10,176 bases of DNA, taken from Coriobacteriia bacterium. GTDB taxonomy: Bacteria; Actinomycetota; Coriobacteriia; Anaerosomatales; PALSA-660. The translations under genes and the position numbers were made by a program. The notes under the pieces were generated by a model, which was given only the letters and a program-made list of their open reading frames with translations, had not been told where the DNA came from and made no database searches. Positions 7,948-10,176 of the stretch are shown one piece after another. The stretch spans positions 581-10,756 of the forward strand of contig PKWR01000102.1 of NCBI GenBank assembly GCA_003133285.1, given 5' to 3'. Numbering within the stretch: position 1 is the first letter of the stretch; each line of letters opens with the position of its first letter.

Positions 7948-8676
7948 GTGCGACCCCACGTGTTCGACCGGCTTCGGCGTGACATACAGGCGATCATGGA
8001 GCGCGACCCCGCGGCGACGTCCGCCTGGTCGGCCTACTTCAACTACCCTGGGCTCAAGGCGATCCGCCGCCACCGCGTGACGCACCGTCTCTATCTCAGC
8101 GGACACACCTTCCTGGCGCGTGCCCTCAGCCAGGGTGTCCGGCACCGCACCGGGATCGAGATCCATCCCGGCGCGACCATCGGCGAAGGCCTGTTCATCG
8201 ATCACGGCATGGGTGTGGTGATCGGCGAGACGTGCATCATCGGCGACACCGTGACCATCTACCAAGGCGTCACTCTCGGCGGGACCGGCAAGGAGCGCGG
8301 GAAGCGCCATCCGACCATCGAGGACTGCGTCGTCATCGGCGTGGGCGCCACCGTCCTGGGTGACATCACGGTCGGCCACGGCAGCAAGATCGGAGCGGGC
8401 GCGGTGGTCGTGAACAACGTGCCGCCGAACTGCACAGTCGTCGGCGTTCCCGGGCGCATCGTCGTGCGGGAAGGTGCACGCGTCGACGTGGTCGACCTGC
8501 ACCACGAGGACCTCCCCGACCCGGTGGTCGAGATGTTCCGCTGCCTGCAGCACCGCATCGACCGGATGGATGCTCGCATCGCTCGCGACGAGGCCGTCGC
8601 GGGCTCGGTCTCCGCACCGCCGGACAGCAAGACGCCTGATGTCCTCGAGCCGCAGGACTCGCGCCCGATCGACTGA
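7948..8676 (+). CDS. cysE: Serine O-acetyltransferase
   Basis: CysE transfers acetyl from acetyl-CoA to L-serine, giving O-acetylserine, the precursor for cysteine. The protein has 242 residues from the GTG at 7948. An N-terminal helical part (DPAATSAWSAYFNYPGLKAI) is followed by a left-handed beta-helix of hexapeptide repeats (about 70-170), including IHPGATIG, DHGMGVVIGET, YQGVTLGGTGKERGKRHP and GSKIGAGAVV. H86 in DHG is the expected catalytic base, and E71 in EIHP takes the place of the E. coli aspartate, as in Bacillus-type enzymes. The C-terminal tail contains DLHHEDLPDPV, also as in Bacillus. GTG 7960 is an alternative start: it aligns better with B. subtilis CysE and has AGGTG 9 bases upstream. 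cysS follows 18 bases after the stop, so the two probably form one unit. Confidence 0.95.
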   Translation: MRPHVFDRLRRDIQAIMERDPAATSAWSAYFNYPGLKAIRRHRVTHRLYLSGHTFLARALSQGVRHRTGIEIHPGATIGEGLFIDHGMGVVIGETCIIGDTVTIYQGVTLGGTGKERGKRHPTIEDCVVIGVGATVLGDITVGHGSKIGAGAVVVNNVPPNCTVVGVPGRIVVREGARVDVVDLHHEDLPDPVVEMFRCLQHRIDRMDARIARDEAVAGSVSAPPDSKTPDVLEPQDSRPID

Positions 8677-8680
8677 GCCC

Positions 8681-8687
8681 GGAAGGA
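8681..8687 (+). promoter_or_regulatory. Shine-Dalgarno sequence for cysS
   Basis: GGAAGGA lies 7 bases before the GTG at 8695, between the cysE stop and cysS. It supports GTG 8695 as the start over the in-frame ATG at 8719. Confidence 0.6.
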
Positions 8688-8694
8688 CCGCAGA

Positions 8695-10176
8695 GTGACC
8701 CTTCGCGTCTACAACACCATGGCCCGCGCAAAAGAGGATCTCGTCCCCCGCGAGGAGGGCAAGCTCTCCATCTACGCGTGCGGCCCGACCGTCTACAACC
8801 ACATCCACATCGGGAACGCCCGTACGTTCCTGTCGTTCGACGTGATCCGCCGGTACCTCGAGTACCGCGGGCTCGACGTGCGTTTCGTCCAGAACATCAC
8901 CGACGTCGACGACAAGATCATCAATCGCGCCAACGAGGAGGGCCGCGCCGCATCCGAGGTGGCGGCCGACTACACCGAGGCCTTCATCTCCGCCATGCGC
9001 GCCCTCGGGATCAAGGACCCGACCGTCCGGCCCAAGGCCACCGAGACGATCCCGCAGATGATCGAGCTGATCGAGCGGCTGATCGCCGGCGATCACGCCT
9101 ACGACTCCGACGGCGACGTCTACTTCGCGGTACGCAGCTTCCCCGGCTACGGCAAGCTCTCCGGCCGTGACGTGGAGGAGATGGAGAACCAGGCGCGCAT
9201 CGAACCCGACAGCCGCAAGCGCGATCCCCTCGACTTCGCGCTGTGGAAGTCGGCCAAGCCGGGCGAGCCGCACTGGCCGAGCCCGTGGGGCGAAGGGCGC
9301 CCCGGCTGGCACATCGAGTGCTCGGCGATGGCCGAGATGGAGTTCGGGCTGCCGTTCGACATCCACGGCGGCGGGTCGGACCTGATCTTCCCGCATCACG
9401 AGAACGAGATCGCCCAGTCGGAGGCCGCGACGGGCGTCACCTTCGCGAACTACTGGCTGCACGGCGGCATGCTGCAGGTCGACTCCGAGAAGATGTCGAA
9501 GTCGCTGGGCAACTTCCTTCTCCTGAAGGACGTGCTCGAGGCATACCCGGCGCCCGTCATCCGGCTCCTGATGCTGCAGACGCACTACCGCAGCTCTCTC
9601 GACTACTCCACCGAGCGCCTCGACGAGGCCACGACCGCCTACGAGCGCATCGCCAACATGCTTCAGACCGTACGGTGGGCCGAGAGCCGGCCTCCCGCGG
9701 CCGAAGGCGCGCCCGCTGCGGAGCGTGAGGCGCTCGGGGCGGCCATCGCTGCGACGCGCGAGCGCTTCACGGCAGAGATGGACGACGACTTCAACACCGC
9801 CGGCGCGCTCGGCGCGGTGTTCGACCTTGTGCGGCAGGCGAACGGCTTCCGCTCATCGAACGAGGCCGCGCTCTCTGTGGCCGACCTGGGCACCCTCTCG
9901 GAGGCGGCCGACGTCGTCGCCGAGCTGATGGCGGTCTTCGGGGTCACGGTCGACGCCGTCGGGGAGCAGGCGGGCCTGCCCGCCGGAGTGGTCCCGCTCG
10001 CCGCGGAGCTGGCGGGCTACGCCGGTGCGGACCCCGCCGAAGCCGCTGAGGCACTGCTCGCGGCCCGCGCATCGGCGCGTGCCGAGCGCGACTGGTCCCG
10101 CGCCGACGCCGTCCGCGACGGACTGGCGGCCTTGGGCGTCACGATCGCGGACACGGCGACCGGCGCCCGCGTCACC
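8695..10176 (+). CDS. cysS: Cysteinyl-tRNA synthetase (3' end beyond window)
   Basis: CysS charges tRNA-Cys with cysteine. The frame is open for 494 codons from the GTG at 8695 to the window edge. The sequence ends in GVTIADTATGARVT, typical of the last residues of the family, so only a few codons are missing. The HIGH element is HIGN (38-41) in YACGPTVYNHIHIGNART, followed by QNITDVDDKIINRA. The zinc site that selects cysteine is intact: C29, C209 (WHIECSAM), H234 and E238 (FPHHENEIAQSEA), in line with E. coli C28, C209, H234 and E238. KMSKS is exact at 266-270. The DALR anticodon-binding helical domain follows (MDDDFNTAGALGAVFDL). A clear Shine-Dalgarno sequence and the 18-base gap after cysE suggest co-expression with cysteine synthesis. 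Confidence 0.97.
   Translation, partial: MTLRVYNTMARAKEDLVPREEGKLSIYACGPTVYNHIHIGNARTFLSFDVIRRYLEYRGLDVRFVQNITDVDDKIINRANEEGRAASEVAADYTEAFISAMRALGIKDPTVRPKATETIPQMIELIERLIAGDHAYDSDGDVYFAVRSFPGYGKLSGRDVEEMENQARIEPDSRKRDPLDFALWKSAKPGEPHWPSPWGEGRPGWHIECSAMAEMEFGLPFDIHGGGSDLIFPHHENEIAQSEAATGVTFANYWLHGGMLQVDSEKMSKSLGNFLLLKDVLEAYPAPVIRLLMLQTHYRSSLDYSTERLDEATTAYERIANMLQTVRWAESRPPAAEGAPAAEREALGAAIAATRERFTAEMDDDFNTAGALGAVFDLVRQANGFRSSNEAALSVADLGTLSEAADVVAELMAVFGVTVDAVGEQAGLPAGVVPLAAELAGYAGADPAEAAEALLAARASARAERDWSRADAVRDGLAALGVTIADTATGARVT

Noticed and set aside
6904..9585. An 893-codon open frame on the minus strand, opposite gltX, cysE and cysS
   Set aside because: The + strand genes there have complete catalytic motifs. 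Strong third-position G/C preference removes stops from the opposite strand, which explains the long open frame; its translation is rich in R, D, H and V with no recognisable domain.

Overview
The window is a dense, high-GC stretch of bacterial housekeeping chromosome. All nine genes lie on the + strand: clpC (3' part), radA, disA, a membrane PIN-TRAM protein (YacL type), ispD, ispF, gltX, cysE and cysS (all but its last codons). This is, from memory of the families, the gene order of the Bacillus subtilis clpC-radA-disA-yacL-ispD-ispF-gltX-cysE-cysS region, here in a genome with strong G/C preference at third codon positions and frequent GTG/TTG starts. The protein details (ClpC with a UVR motif, a DisA with the ETGMRHR form of its motif, PIN-TRAM rather than CarD ahead of ispD) point to a Gram-positive lineage. 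A deep-branching Actinomycetota (Coriobacteriia-like) or a high-GC Bacillota are both possible; I cannot decide between them from this sequence alone.

Layout: bases 1-1596 hold the C-terminal half of ClpC, and radA follows after 6 bases. A 54-base gap (2950-3003) with a -10-like box precedes disA. A 124-base gap (4066-4189) holds an extended -10 box, a small perfect hairpin and a strong Shine-Dalgarno sequence before the PIN-TRAM gene. From there ispD (4-base overlap), ispF (8-base overlap) and gltX (2-base gap) are tightly coupled. A 69-base gap (7879-7947) with another -10-like box separates gltX from cysE, and cysS follows 18 bases after cysE and runs off the window. Four transcription units are therefore likely: clpC-radA, disA, PIN-ispD-ispF-gltX and cysE-cysS, with possible read-through between them. 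There is no gene-free stretch longer than 124 bases.

Functionally the genes cover protein quality control (ClpC), DNA repair and c-di-AMP signalling (RadA and DisA, known to interact in B. subtilis), isoprenoid precursor synthesis (IspD, IspF), and aminoacyl-tRNA and cysteine supply (GltX, CysE, CysS). CysE and CysS link cysteine synthesis to its charging onto tRNA.

I found no mobile element, CRISPR array, RNA gene, phage gene or defence system. This is an ordinary core region. The points most worth a second look are regulatory: a leader with two mutually exclusive pairings ahead of the PIN-TRAM gene, a shared -10 sequence at three gene boundaries, and the lack of room for a T-box ahead of cysE.
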